From the NCBI GenBank assembly GCA_030040425.1, contig JASHTS010000044.1:1-33996 (forward strand): a stretch of 33,996 nt of DNA, given 5' to 3'. Position numbers and translations under genes: made by a program. Shown piece by piece: positions 22,528 through 31,286 of this stretch (positions are counted from its first letter, which is position 1; each line of letters opens with the position of its first letter). This stretch comes from Acidobacteriaceae bacterium. Its GTDB lineage: Bacteria; Acidobacteriota; Terriglobia; Terriglobales; Acidobacteriaceae. The notes under the pieces are model-generated. The model was not told the DNA's origin and did no database searches. It saw nothing but the letters and a program-made list of their open reading frames with translations.

Positions 22528-22962
22528 GGAGCCATCTCCTTTCCGGCCGGGTGCGGGGCCGACCGTACTTTCATGGTCGCAAGGGTAAAGAGAGACGTCA
22601 ATCTGTGAATTGCGATTTTCCCAGGTTTGTGATGAAGGGATGGGAGAACGATTTTCTGGCGACTGAGGAGATTCAATCACGCGGGGAAGCGGCGGGTTGG
22701 CCGGCGATCGCGATCTGTTGTCCTGATCGCGCGTGACTTCCCTTCTCTTTTTTGCCGGGTGTTCATACTTCTTAGCTGGTTGGTGCGGTATCCGTTCCGA
22801 GAGGGGTTTCGACTGAAACTCAGGGGCGCTCAAACTCCCATTTCTCTCGGCACGCAGCGGCACAACTGAAGTCGCACCCCGATACAAAACCCGGCCGCAA
22901 AACTGTGCGAATTCGAAAGGGACGGGGTGTAGACTGCCAACACGGCGCAGGGAACGAAATCG
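22528..22962. other. Divergent intergenic region (sigma-4-like gene / ppk)
   Basis: These 435 bp separate two divergent genes and must hold both promoters. The DNA is less GC-rich than the genes. A GTGTAGACTG stretch ahead of ppk (near 22927) could be an extended -10. No Pho-box-like direct repeat, tRNA or riboswitch was seen. The minus-strand frame that crosses the region is not conserved-looking and starts well upstream of the good Shine-Dalgarno at 22527. Confidence 0.45.
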
Positions 22963-25113
22963 ATGGCCAGGGCGATCCAAAAAGTGAAGCTGTTCAACGG
23001 CCGGGACCACTCCTGGATGCAGTTCAACCGGAGGGTGCTGGAGGAGGCCGAGGACGCGACCAATCCGTTGCTGGAGCGGGTGAAGTTTCTTGCGATTACA
23101 GGATCGAACTTAGATGAATATGTCGAGATCCGGCAGGCGGGGCTGATGCAGCGGATCGAGGATGGATACCGCGAGCCGGGGTACGACGGGTTGCGGCCGG
23201 GCGAGAGCCTGAGCGCGCTGACGGCCGACATGCACGAGTTTGTTGCGGCGCAGTACCAGTGCTGGAACAAGCATCTGCTGCCGGAGTTGAGAAAACAGGG
23301 GATCCGGCTGCTTGAGTGGGCAGAGCTAAGCGAGAACGCGAGCGCGTTTGCGAACAGCTACTTTCAGCGCGAGGTGGATCCGCTGCTAACGCCCATTTCC
23401 ATTGACCCGGCGCATCCGTTTCCGCGCGTGCTGAACAAAGCCCTGTGCCTGGCGCTTCTGCTCCGCGCCAAGCGGCGCAGCTCCGGGCCGCAGGTGCTGG
23501 GCGTGGTCACGGTGCCGCGGGCGCTGCCCAGGTTTGTGCGGCTGCCTTCCGAGGAGGGCCATCACGATTACCTGCTGCTGCAGGACCTGATTGCGCAGCA
23601 CCTGGCGGGGATGTACCGCGGTTATGAGGTGCTGGCGCACGCGTCCTTCCGGGTGACGCGCAACTCGAACCTCTACTTCGAGGAGGAAGAAGCGCGGTCG
23701 CTCGTGGAGACGATCCGCGTGGAGCTGCACAACCGGCGCAAGGGCGACGCGGTGCGGCTGGAGATCGAGGCGGGCGCGGATCCCGAGATCATCGAGCGGC
23801 TGCGGGTGAACTTCGAGCTCGATGAGGGGCAGGTGTTTCGCGGTGAGGGTCCGGTGAACTTGTCGCGGGTGATGTTCCTCTACGAAGACGTGCACCGGCA
23901 GGACCTGAAATTCCAGCCGTTCACGCCCAAGCCCCTGCTGCTGAGCCGGAAGTCGACGGGCATCTTCGACGAGCTGCGCCATCACGACATCCTGCTGCAT
24001 CATCCGTACGACTCTTACGACGCGGTAGTGGAGTTTGTGCAGCAAGGCGCGCAGGACCCGGCGGTGGTGACGATGAAGCAGACGCTCTACCGCACCAGCA
24101 ACGACTCGCCGATGTTCCAGGCGCTGACGGAAGCGGGCGCGACCAAGGAAGCCACGGTGGTGGTGGAGCTGATGGCGCGCTTCGACGAAGCAACGAATAT
24201 CCGCTGGGCGCGGAGCATGGAAGATGCGGGGGTGCAGGTATTCCACGGGGTGGTGGGGCTGAAGACGCATTGCAAGCTGGCCCTGCTGGTGCGGCGCGAC
24301 GAGGATGGGCAGACGCGGCGGTATTGCCACCTGGGCACGGGCAATTACAACCCGATCACGGCGCGGTTTTATACCGACTTGAGCCTGCTGACCAGCGATC
24401 CGCAGATTACCGAGCGCGTGCACATGGTGTTCAATTATTTGACGGCGCATGCGGAGATTGACGACTACAGCCCGCTGCTGGTGGCGCCGCTGACCATGGC
24501 GGAGAGTTTCCTTCGATTGATCCGGCGCGAGGCCGAGCACGCAAGCGCGGGAAGGCCGGCGCGGATTGTGGCCAAGATGAACGCGCTGCTGGAGCCTTCG
24601 GTGGTGGAGGCGCTCTACCAGGCATCGCAGGCGGGGGTGGAGATCGATCTGATCGTGCGTGGGATTTCGATTCTGCGGCCCGGGGTGAAGGGATTGTCGG
24701 AGCGGATCAGGGTGCGCTCGATTGTGGGAAGGTTCCTGGAGCACTCACGGATCTTTTACTTTGCCAACGGCGGCGAGGACGAAATCTACGTGGGGTCGGC
24801 GGACTGGATGCCGCGCAATTTGTTCGAGCGGTGCGAAGTGGTGTTTCCGGTGCGGGACGCGGCGGCGATCGTGCGGATCGAAGAGGAGATTCTGCCGGCA
24901 TACCTGGCGGACACGACCAAAGCGCGCTTGCAGCAGCCGGATGGGAGTTATATGCGCGCGAACAAGGCGGCCAACAAGACGGATAAGGATGCGCCGGCAT
25001 TCTCGAGCCAGGATTTTCTGATTCAACTGGCTGAGGGCAAGACCGATCTCGAGGCGATTCCGCAGCGGCAGCGGTTGCGGGCCGCGGCCAAGAAGGCGAA
25101 CGCCGCGGATTGA
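22963..25113 (+). CDS. ppk1: Polyphosphate kinase 1
   Basis: This 716-aa enzyme reversibly makes inorganic polyphosphate from ATP. The four parts of PPK1 are visible: the N-terminal domain (FNGRDHSWMQFNRRVLEEA), the head domain (DPAHPFPRVLNKALCLALLL), and two phospholipase D-like catalytic domains. The autophosphorylated histidine is His436 in VGLKTHCKLALL, followed by YCHLGTGNYNP. The second catalytic histidine is His594 in LEHSRIFYFANGG. SADWMPRNLFERCEVVFPV is also typical. Length is normal. The ATG at 22963 has AGGGA about 10 nt upstream. A 61-bp gap separates it from the membrane-protein gene downstream. Confidence 0.97.
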   Translation: MARAIQKVKLFNGRDHSWMQFNRRVLEEAEDATNPLLERVKFLAITGSNLDEYVEIRQAGLMQRIEDGYREPGYDGLRPGESLSALTADMHEFVAAQYQCWNKHLLPELRKQGIRLLEWAELSENASAFANSYFQREVDPLLTPISIDPAHPFPRVLNKALCLALLLRAKRRSSGPQVLGVVTVPRALPRFVRLPSEEGHHDYLLLQDLIAQHLAGMYRGYEVLAHASFRVTRNSNLYFEEEEARSLVETIRVELHNRRKGDAVRLEIEAGADPEIIERLRVNFELDEGQVFRGEGPVNLSRVMFLYEDVHRQDLKFQPFTPKPLLLSRKSTGIFDELRHHDILLHHPYDSYDAVVEFVQQGAQDPAVVTMKQTLYRTSNDSPMFQALTEAGATKEATVVVELMARFDEATNIRWARSMEDAGVQVFHGVVGLKTHCKLALLVRRDEDGQTRRYCHLGTGNYNPITARFYTDLSLLTSDPQITERVHMVFNYLTAHAEIDDYSPLLVAPLTMAESFLRLIRREAEHASAGRPARIVAKMNALLEPSVVEALYQASQAGVEIDLIVRGISILRPGVKGLSERIRVRSIVGRFLEHSRIFYFANGGEDEIYVGSADWMPRNLFERCEVVFPVRDAAAIVRIEEEILPAYLADTTKARLQQPDGSYMRANKAANKTDKDAPAFSSQDFLIQLAEGKTDLEAIPQRQRLRAAAKKANAAD

Positions 25114-25174
25114 TGGCGCGTAACCCAGATGAGCCCGGGATGCGCGCGCGCTCACTCCGGTACAATCGAAATCA

Positions 25175-26203
25175 GTGGCGCTGAGCTTTCCCCATTTTCC
25201 GGCGCAAGAGACGCGAACTTCCCTACCCTTTCCAGAGACAATCGAAGCACGGCGCGCGCGACGGACTCCGGGGCGCATGCGCGCGGCGGCGAGGCGCTGC
25301 CTGGTGGTGTGGCATCTGACCAGTGTCGACGCGGCCACCGTCGCGGTGGTGTGGTCGGCGGCACTGGCGTGGGCCGCGGGAGTTCCCGTGGCAACGTGGA
25401 GGGTAGCGCTGCAGGGGCTGGCGGTCTGGACCGTCTACGTGATCGATCGACTGCTCGATGCGCGCACCGCGCTGGGCGCCGGCGATATGGAGCGGCTGAG
25501 AGAACGGCACTTTTTCCATTGGCGTCACCGGCGGGCATTGGCGCCGATGGCCGCGGCGGCAGCGGTTGCTATCGCGGGCGTGATGATGACGGCTTTTTCC
25601 CCGGGGGCGCTGGCGCGCAGCGCCGTGCTCACCGGCGCCGTCGTAATTTATTTTGCGCGGGTGCACTGGTTGGCGCTGATCCATTTTGGCCAAACGAAGA
25701 GGCGGGGCACGGCGCAATGCGCGGGGCCGTATCGGGTGCAACATCTGCGCCTGCGAGCATCCCGGCGCGGAGTGCAGACGAAGGAGATGGTGGTGGGTGT
25801 GCTGTTCGCCTCAGGGTGCGCGCTGCCCGAGACGGGGTGGATAGGGATGGGAATATCCGGGATCCTGTTATGCGTGGTGGGATTCCTTGCTCTGCTGGCC
25901 TGGCTGAATTGCCGTTCGATCGAGAAGTGGGAGAGCGAAAGATACGAAGAGAATCCGGCGCACCGGAAGCGACGGCTCTGCGCGGGATGGATCGTGGCCG
26001 GCGCAGGAGCGGCGCTGGCGGCGGGAATGGCGGCGCACCCAAGGGCGGCGTTGCTGCTCTTCGCGGGAGCGGCGAGCGCGGCGCTGCTGGGAATGCTCGA
26101 GAGAGAACGGCATCGACTGCACCTGGTGGTTCTGCGTGCAGCCGCAGACCTGGCGCTGCTGACGCCGCTGTTGCTGCTCCCGTTTCGATGGGTGGGGCGG
26201 TGA
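25175..26203 (+). CDS. Hypothetical polytopic membrane protein (possibly UbiA-like)
   Basis: This protein of up to 342 aa has about seven or eight hydrophobic segments, two of the clearest being AATVAVVWSAALAWAAGVPVA and ALAPMAAAAAVAIAGVMM. After the second segment comes VYVIDRLLDARTALG, followed by RLRERHFFHWRHRRAL. An Asp-rich loop after a helix, followed by a basic His-rich stretch, is reminiscent of UbiA prenyltransferases, but the canonical NDxxDxxxD is absent, so this is a loose suggestion. The GTG at 25175 follows a TACAAT by only 8 nt. The ATG at 25277 (MRAAARRCLVVWHLTS) is a good alternative start, just before the first hydrophobic segment. The stop overlaps the next gene, so the two are co-expressed. 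Confidence 0.72.
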   Translation: MALSFPHFPAQETRTSLPFPETIEARRARRTPGRMRAAARRCLVVWHLTSVDAATVAVVWSAALAWAAGVPVATWRVALQGLAVWTVYVIDRLLDARTALGAGDMERLRERHFFHWRHRRALAPMAAAAAVAIAGVMMTAFSPGALARSAVLTGAVVIYFARVHWLALIHFGQTKRRGTAQCAGPYRVQHLRLRASRRGVQTKEMVVGVLFASGCALPETGWIGMGISGILLCVVGFLALLAWLNCRSIEKWESERYEENPAHRKRRLCAGWIVAGAGAALAAGMAAHPRAALLLFAGAASAALLGMLERERHRLHLVVLRAAADLALLTPLLLLPFRWVGR

Positions 26204-26934
26204 GTTCCCAGCCTGGCGGCACCGGCGGAGCCATCGGCGCGGTCGCAGCCAGCGAGGCTGGGAAGGGCAGATCAGGCTCGGGCCGCGCGGCGAGCTTCGA
26301 CCGGCTGGCGCGGATCTACCAGTGGATGGAATATGCGACGTTCGGTCCCTGGCTCGGGCGCTGCCGATGCGCATTTTTTCCCGAGATGGAAGACTGCCGG
26401 CGCGGGCTGGTGATCGGCGACGGCGACGGGCGATTTACGATGCGCCTGCTGGCTCTCAATCGGGAGATCCGCGTGGATGCCGTGGACGCGAGCGCGGCGA
26501 TGCTGCGCGCGCTCGAGCGGCGTGCGGGGGCGCATCGAAACCGGCTTCGCGTTGCGTGCATGGATGCGCGCGCATGGCGGGCGCGGGACGTGCAGTACGA
26601 CCTGGTGGTGACGCACTTCTTTCTCGACTGCCTGACGACGGAAGAGGTAGGCGAGCTGGCCCGGCGCATTCGCCGCAGGACTGCCGGTGGAGCGCGTTGG
26701 GTGATCTCCGAGTTTGCCGTGCCTGAAGGATGGTTCGGCCGGCTGGTGGCGCGTCCGATCGTAGGGTTGCTCTATGGGGCCTTTGGCGCCTTGACCGGAT
26801 TGCAGGTGCGCGCGCTGCCGGAACACGCCGCGGCTTTGCGCGCGTGCGGGTTCGTGCTCGAGAAGAGGCGTGCCTGGCTGAGGGGGCTGCTGGCAAGCGA
26901 GATGTGGAGAGCAGGAGCGGATCGCTCATGCTGA
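26200..26934 (+). CDS. Class I SAM-dependent methyltransferase
   Basis: From the GTG at 26200 this is a 244-aa protein. The GTG overlaps the upstream stop as GTGA and has a GGTGGGG stretch just before it; an in-frame ATG at 26188 is the alternative. The SAM-binding start is VIGDGDGRFTMRLLALN, with the acidic end of the next strand at VDAVDASAAMLRAL. The later VACMDARAW and YDLVVTHFFLDCL match motifs II and III. After VISEFAVPEG comes a helical segment (LVARPIVGLLYGAFGALTG) that could touch the membrane. Substrate unknown. Tight coupling to the polytopic membrane protein suggests a lipid or quinone-type substrate, as an inference. Confidence 0.88.
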   Translation: MSSQPGGTGGAIGAVAASEAGKGRSGSGRAASFDRLARIYQWMEYATFGPWLGRCRCAFFPEMEDCRRGLVIGDGDGRFTMRLLALNREIRVDAVDASAAMLRALERRAGAHRNRLRVACMDARAWRARDVQYDLVVTHFFLDCLTTEEVGELARRIRRRTAGGARWVISEFAVPEGWFGRLVARPIVGLLYGAFGALTGLQVRALPEHAAALRACGFVLEKRRAWLRGLLASEMWRAGADRSC

Positions 26935-26939
26935 CCGTG

Positions 26940-26966
26940 TCCCGCACTTTTCCCTGGAAAGCGGGA
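26940..26966. terminator. Bidirectional hairpin between convergent genes
   Basis: TCCCGC at 26940-26945 pairs with GCGGGA at 26961-26966, and TTTC/GAAA inside extends the stem after a small bulge. It begins 6 nt after the methyltransferase stop and 35 nt after the VWA stop on the other strand. No T-run follows on either side, so it may act as a weak two-way terminator or a 3'-end stabiliser. Confidence 0.5.
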
Positions 26967-27000
26967 GGGACGGAGTACCGCAACCGGATGCGCGAGCCGT

Positions 27001-28134
27001 CTATTTCGGGTCAGGATCGGAAGCGGCGGCCGGGTCGGGGTCCGAAGACGGGGCGGCGTCCGCAGGCGGACCGGCGTTGCTGGCGTCGTTGACCTCGACG
27101 TGCTGCAGGAGTCGATAGCCGTCGCGAGTGCGAATGTGGTATTTCTGCATCTCCTTGCCGTTTAAGGTGACGCGGATGGACCGCCAGCCGCGATTGGGAT
27201 TAGGCTGCGGGTAATAGCTGAGCGTATAGAGATGGCCGAGGTCTTCGCGGATGGAGGTGAAGGCCTGATGCTCTTCGCGCCAGTTGCCGGCGAAGTAGGC
27301 TTTGCCGCCGGTAGCTTTGCTCATGCGCTCGAAGGCCGCGGCGGAGACGGGCGTGTTCTGCGCCTCGTGGGTGCTGATGATGTAAATGATGGTGCCGGTG
27401 GACTGGGCGAGCTCGGCCACATCCTCGGGAGGAACGGAGCTGGCATTGTCGGGACCGTTGGAGAAGACGACGATGGCCTTGCGGCCTTTGAGCTGGGCGG
27501 CGTCTTCGACAGTGAGAAGAAGCGAGTTGTAGAGCGCGGCATCATCGCCGGCCACGGTCGAGCGCACCCCGCGAACGACGCTGAAGCGGTCAGAAGTAAG
27601 CGTAGCCGCGCGAGAGAGATTACGGCTGTAGGAGTAGAAGGCGATCTTGCTGGCATCATCGAGGGAACGGACGAACTGGGTGATGGCGTCCTGGGCGAAC
27701 ACGAAGCCGCGGTACATGTAATTGCTGGTGTCGAAGAGGATAAAGACGTTGGCGCCTCCGACATGGGAGATGCGCACGCCATTCTTGTCGACGGTGGCTT
27801 CCGGTTCTGCATCGGGCTGGGCGGTGTCGCCGCCGGAGGGCGGGGCCGCGCTCGCGGAGGGAGGCATGTCCACCTCGGTGGTGGTGCCGCTGCCTTCCTC
27901 GAAGGTGGCGATCTTTTGCGGAATCCTGTCCTCGGTGACGGTGAAGTCTTCGGGGTGCAGGCCGGCGACGTAATTTCCCTTGTGATCGGTGACCGCGACA
28001 TTGAGCTGCACCAGCACCACGTTGACGCGCAAGCGGGTGGATTCATCCTGTGCCGAGGGGCGCGGCGCGGCAAGCAGGAGGAGCAACCCCGAACCGATGG
28101 AGACGAGAGCGACGGATTTCCTTTGAATGGCCAT
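27001..28134 (-). CDS. Secreted VWA-domain protein, acidobacterial type (3), altered MIDAS
   Basis: This 377-aa protein has a signal peptide (VALVSIGSGLLLLLAAPRPSAQ), the beta segment VNVVLVQLNVAVTDHKGNYV with DFTVTEDRIPQKI typical of the acidobacterial VWA family, a Pro/Ala linker, and a VWA domain (VFILFDTSN, AIVVFSNGPDN). Here the metal-binding DxSxS motif reads Asp135-Thr-Ser-Asn-Tyr, so the second serine is replaced by tyrosine and metal binding may be weak or lost. The other two VWA proteins in the window have intact motifs. The C-terminus is an acidic Asp/Pro tail with DPDP repeats. The ATG at 28134 has GGGAG about 12 nt upstream and follows the 1040-aa gene by 29 bp, so they are co-transcribed. 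Confidence 0.86.
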   Translation of the reverse strand: MAIQRKSVALVSIGSGLLLLLAAPRPSAQDESTRLRVNVVLVQLNVAVTDHKGNYVAGLHPEDFTVTEDRIPQKIATFEEGSGTTTEVDMPPSASAAPPSGGDTAQPDAEPEATVDKNGVRISHVGGANVFILFDTSNYMYRGFVFAQDAITQFVRSLDDASKIAFYSYSRNLSRAATLTSDRFSVVRGVRSTVAGDDAALYNSLLLTVEDAAQLKGRKAIVVFSNGPDNASSVPPEDVAELAQSTGTIIYIISTHEAQNTPVSAAAFERMSKATGGKAYFAGNWREEHQAFTSIREDLGHLYTLSYYPQPNPNRGWRSIRVTLNGKEMQKYHIRTRDGYRLLQHVEVNDASNAGPPADAAPSSDPDPAAASDPDPK

Positions 28135-28163
28135 TGCGGTACGAACTCCCAGGTCGTGCGTTC

Positions 28164-31100
28164 TTACTGTCCGTGAGCCAGGTCTGCGGCGGTCTGCACC
28201 GCAAGCCTGCCCTGTTTGAATTCCTCGCCGGTCTGCTGCATGGCCCTGTATAGCGCCGGCCAATCGTCGATATTGGTGGCGAAGATGTTGACAATCATCT
28301 GGCGCGTCAACTGGGGCACAAGAATGTTGAGCGCCACCGGGGAGTAGCCCATCTCATCGGCGAGACGCGCCCAATAGAGATTGGTGGATTGCCAAGACTC
28401 GCCGAACAGACGGCTGGTGTAGCCGCCGGAGACGGGGAAGAGACCGGCGTCGATCAGGCCGCAGGCGTCACTCTGCTCCATCTCCGGGTGAGGGACGCCG
28501 AAATCGCGGGCGATGCGCTCGGAATCGGCAGCCTTGGGGTTGCGCCGGGCAAGGTCATCGAGTTCCTTGCCGGCGGGTCCCCAGGCGGCGGCCTGATCAG
28601 GAAACTTGCTGCGGTAGACAGAGGCCAGGTAAAAGGTGACCGCGGGAAGAGCTTCGGAAGGAAGCGCAGAGGTGTCTGCAGGCCGGCTGAAAGACGATTC
28701 CATGCGATCCAGCGTTTGAGGATCGATGCGCTCGGCAAGAATCGAGAGCACCTGCCGGCGCAGGTCGGGATGAGTCTGCGCGGCAGCCAGGAGCTCTTCG
28801 CCGGCGCGCTGATAGAGAGCGGCGGCATGCATCTCGGCGGCGCTGATATTCCACCAGCGGGGAATGACGGCGTCGATCAGCAACTGCGGCACGGTCTCTT
28901 TCCAGATGAGCGCCTGGACGTTGTCCGGAGCGATGAAATCCTGCTCCACCGAGGCGAGAGCGTAGGGCAGGTCAGCGAGCGAACCCATGAGATAGGCGCC
29001 GCCGCCCGCGGTAACGCCGATGCCTATCAGCTCGGGCGGACCCCAGATCTCTTCGACGCCCTGCACGGAAACGGTGGAGAAGTCGTGGGAGCGGACGAAG
29101 AGCGGATTGTTGTGCAGCACCTGCGCGCCGGGGGGCTCGTAGTAGGCGTAGTTGAGGCCGACGAGGGTATCGCGAAGAAACGGGGTGAGGCGGCCGCGCG
29201 CGGCTTCAAGCTGGGCCGGCGTGCCCGGCGTGCGAATGACACTGGTGAGATCGGTGCGAATCTGCAGCTCGGCGTGGCGATTGGTATAGATCACGGGCGA
29301 CCAGGAGGTCTTTTCGCCCTCGGTGAAGATGGGCCGGGGAAGCTCGAACTCGCGCAGATCGCCGGCGAGCAGCAGGAGATTGTCGCCGACATGGGCGCCA
29401 TGAGCGAGCTGATTCAAGCCATCGTAGAGGCCGAAGAGGGCGTCGAGAGAAACCAAACGCTGATCGTCGAGAACGGCGGCGATGCGGTGCGCGAGCTCCT
29501 GGTGCACGCGGCGGCCTTCCGGAGTGGTCTGGGCGGGACCGGCGAGCAGATCGACGAGCTGGTCCTGGCCAAAGCTGGGGCCGCCGCCGGCGGCCACGAC
29601 AATGGCGGTGAGAGAACCGCGGGCCGCCTCAAAGAGCTCCTCCGAGGTGGCGACGGCCGTGAAGGGATGGACGGCATCCTGCCAGGAAGTATTGAGGCGC
29701 TTTTCGGGAATCTGGCCCTGCCGCGCGACGATCTGCCACAGACCGATGTCGGCCTGAAAGGAGCCCAGGGCATTGGCACGCAAGGCCTGGTTCGAAATCT
29801 TGTCAACGCGATCCGCAGCCTCAATGAAATTGCCGATGGAGTTGTCGTCGAGCGAAGGAAACTCAGAAAAAATGGCGAACCAGTTATTGAAGCGGACGAA
29901 ATTATTGGCGAGCAGGCTCACTGCAGCGACGGAGAGCCGCTTGCCGGGCTGGCGGCCGGAGTCAATGGCGCTCAGCGAAAGATAAACCTGCAGCGGGCCG
30001 ATGTCGGTTTCGATATTGGAGGCGGCGACCAGCCCTTCCAGCAGTTCTTCCGGCGAATCGACAGGACGCATGTGCCTGGACCATTCGCGGAGGGCGGCGG
30101 ACTTTTTCTGTTGTTCGAAGATCTCCTTCCAGACGCCGGAATCGCCGGGGACGAGAAGTTCGCCGCCTGCGTCCCACTGGAGGCGGGTGAAGAGCAGGAG
30201 GAGCTCGGCGTTTTTGGGAAAGACGCCGGCGTAGGCGAACTCATTGGGGACGGCGGAACGATAGGCGGTGTAGAGAGAGTGGAGACGGGGGCCTTGCGTG
30301 AGCAAGCTCTGCTGGGCCGGACTAACGCGCGCCAGAGCGTCGAAGTAAGCCGCGAGCCAGCCGCGATCGCGCTCGAAAAGATGCCAGGCGAATTCGCCGG
30401 GCTCAGACGGGCTGGCGCCGGCGAGCTCTGCCCAGGCTTTCTCTGCGCCTGATCCGCCGGGCACGTCGACATGGCCGGAGCGAATGGTGAACTGGCTGCC
30501 GTAAAAATCCACCGTGGAAGCAACCGTCAACAGCCTTCTGAGGCCGGGCGAATGCAACAACGCTTCCCTGGTCTGCGGATCGAGGTGCCACATGGCCGTA
30601 TACAGGCGGTCGACGTCGGCGTCGTGCAGCAGCATGTCGAGAATGTCGCCGGCACCCTTGTGCCTGGTTCCGGCCAGGGCGATCCAGTCCTTCTGACTGA
30701 AGAGGACGGGCACAGCGGTGCCGGGGTACGTGAAAGAGAATGGGATATGTCTCTCGAGGTCCTGCTCGAGCGTGGTGAGCGGGAACCCGGAGTCGAGGGT
30801 GAGGAACGCACGCTCGGCATTGCCGGTGATGAGCGATGCGCCGGGGGTTCCGCAAGTTTCTTCAAACTGGTAGCCGAGGATGGGCAGCAGGCGAGCCGCA
30901 TCGCCGCAGTTGGCAATTTGGATGGTACCGTCAGGGCCGGCAAGAGCTGCAAGCTCGCGGGCGAATTGCACGTAGCGCGAGAGCAGGATCAGGTATTCGG
31001 TTTCCCTTCCACTCTCGTGGCCCCAGAGAGCGACGTTGCGGGCCAGCATGGGCAGCACGTCCTGATTGGAAACCTGCTGGCTGATGGCGGCCATGCGCAG

Positions 31101-31286
31101 GAAAGACCGCAGCGGCCCGGGAATCGTAATGGTTTCAGGAGGCGGAGCCGGTGAAGACTCGAGCGCGGTTGCCGGCGGCTGAGAATCCTGCGGAGGCGAA
31201 CCGGATGGGTGCGCGGCAAACGCGCTTCCGAGACAGCAGAAAACGATGAATGCGAAGACGGCCGGCGGACGAAGAGCATATCTCAT
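28164..31286 (-). CDS. Large secreted protein of unknown function, 1040 aa
   Basis: I do not recognise the family. The first 25 residues form a clear signal peptide (PPAVFAFIVFCCLGSAFAA, cleavage near AHPSG), followed by a Pro/Ser linker. The mature part of about 990 residues looks globular and mostly helical, with no further membrane segment. Landmarks are IANCGDAARLLPILGYQFEETCG with two cysteines 17 residues apart, DVPGGSGAEKAWAELAGASP, EVVVAAGGGPSFGQDQLVDLL-like stretches around 620, and YAYYEPPGAQVLHNNPLFVRSHDF. The end holds CGLIDAGLFPVSGGYTSRLFG. The ATG at 31286 has AAGGGG upstream. It heads an operon with the altered VWA protein, so both are probably exported partners. Possible roles (wall, adhesion, scaffold) are guesses. 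Confidence 0.85.
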   Translation of the reverse strand: MRYALRPPAVFAFIVFCCLGSAFAAHPSGSPPQDSQPPATALESSPAPPPETITIPGPLRSFLRMAAISQQVSNQDVLPMLARNVALWGHESGRETEYLILLSRYVQFARELAALAGPDGTIQIANCGDAARLLPILGYQFEETCGTPGASLITGNAERAFLTLDSGFPLTTLEQDLERHIPFSFTYPGTAVPVLFSQKDWIALAGTRHKGAGDILDMLLHDADVDRLYTAMWHLDPQTREALLHSPGLRRLLTVASTVDFYGSQFTIRSGHVDVPGGSGAEKAWAELAGASPSEPGEFAWHLFERDRGWLAAYFDALARVSPAQQSLLTQGPRLHSLYTAYRSAVPNEFAYAGVFPKNAELLLLFTRLQWDAGGELLVPGDSGVWKEIFEQQKKSAALREWSRHMRPVDSPEELLEGLVAASNIETDIGPLQVYLSLSAIDSGRQPGKRLSVAAVSLLANNFVRFNNWFAIFSEFPSLDDNSIGNFIEAADRVDKISNQALRANALGSFQADIGLWQIVARQGQIPEKRLNTSWQDAVHPFTAVATSEELFEAARGSLTAIVVAAGGGPSFGQDQLVDLLAGPAQTTPEGRRVHQELAHRIAAVLDDQRLVSLDALFGLYDGLNQLAHGAHVGDNLLLLAGDLREFELPRPIFTEGEKTSWSPVIYTNRHAELQIRTDLTSVIRTPGTPAQLEAARGRLTPFLRDTLVGLNYAYYEPPGAQVLHNNPLFVRSHDFSTVSVQGVEEIWGPPELIGIGVTAGGGAYLMGSLADLPYALASVEQDFIAPDNVQALIWKETVPQLLIDAVIPRWWNISAAEMHAAALYQRAGEELLAAAQTHPDLRRQVLSILAERIDPQTLDRMESSFSRPADTSALPSEALPAVTFYLASVYRSKFPDQAAAWGPAGKELDDLARRNPKAADSERIARDFGVPHPEMEQSDACGLIDAGLFPVSGGYTSRLFGESWQSTNLYWARLADEMGYSPVALNILVPQLTRQMIVNIFATNIDDWPALYRAMQQTGEEFKQGRLAVQTAADLAHGQ

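Noticed and set aside
22528-23010. N-terminal extension of the sigma-4-like frame up to 23010
   Set aside because: The extension reads into ppk, is low in coding character, and the strong Shine-Dalgarno is at the internal ATG 22527.
25129-26187. Upstream part of the 601-codon frame that contains the methyltransferase
   Set aside because: This part is a Gly/Arg-rich shadow of the membrane-protein gene. The methyltransferase starts at 26188 or 26200, where the overlap with the upstream stop occurs.
28389-30452. 687-codon open frame on the plus strand
   Set aside because: It is antisense to the 1040-aa gene, whose signal peptide, Shine-Dalgarno and codon bias are clear. The antisense product is Gly/Glu/Asp-rich in the way expected from reading GC-rich codons backwards.
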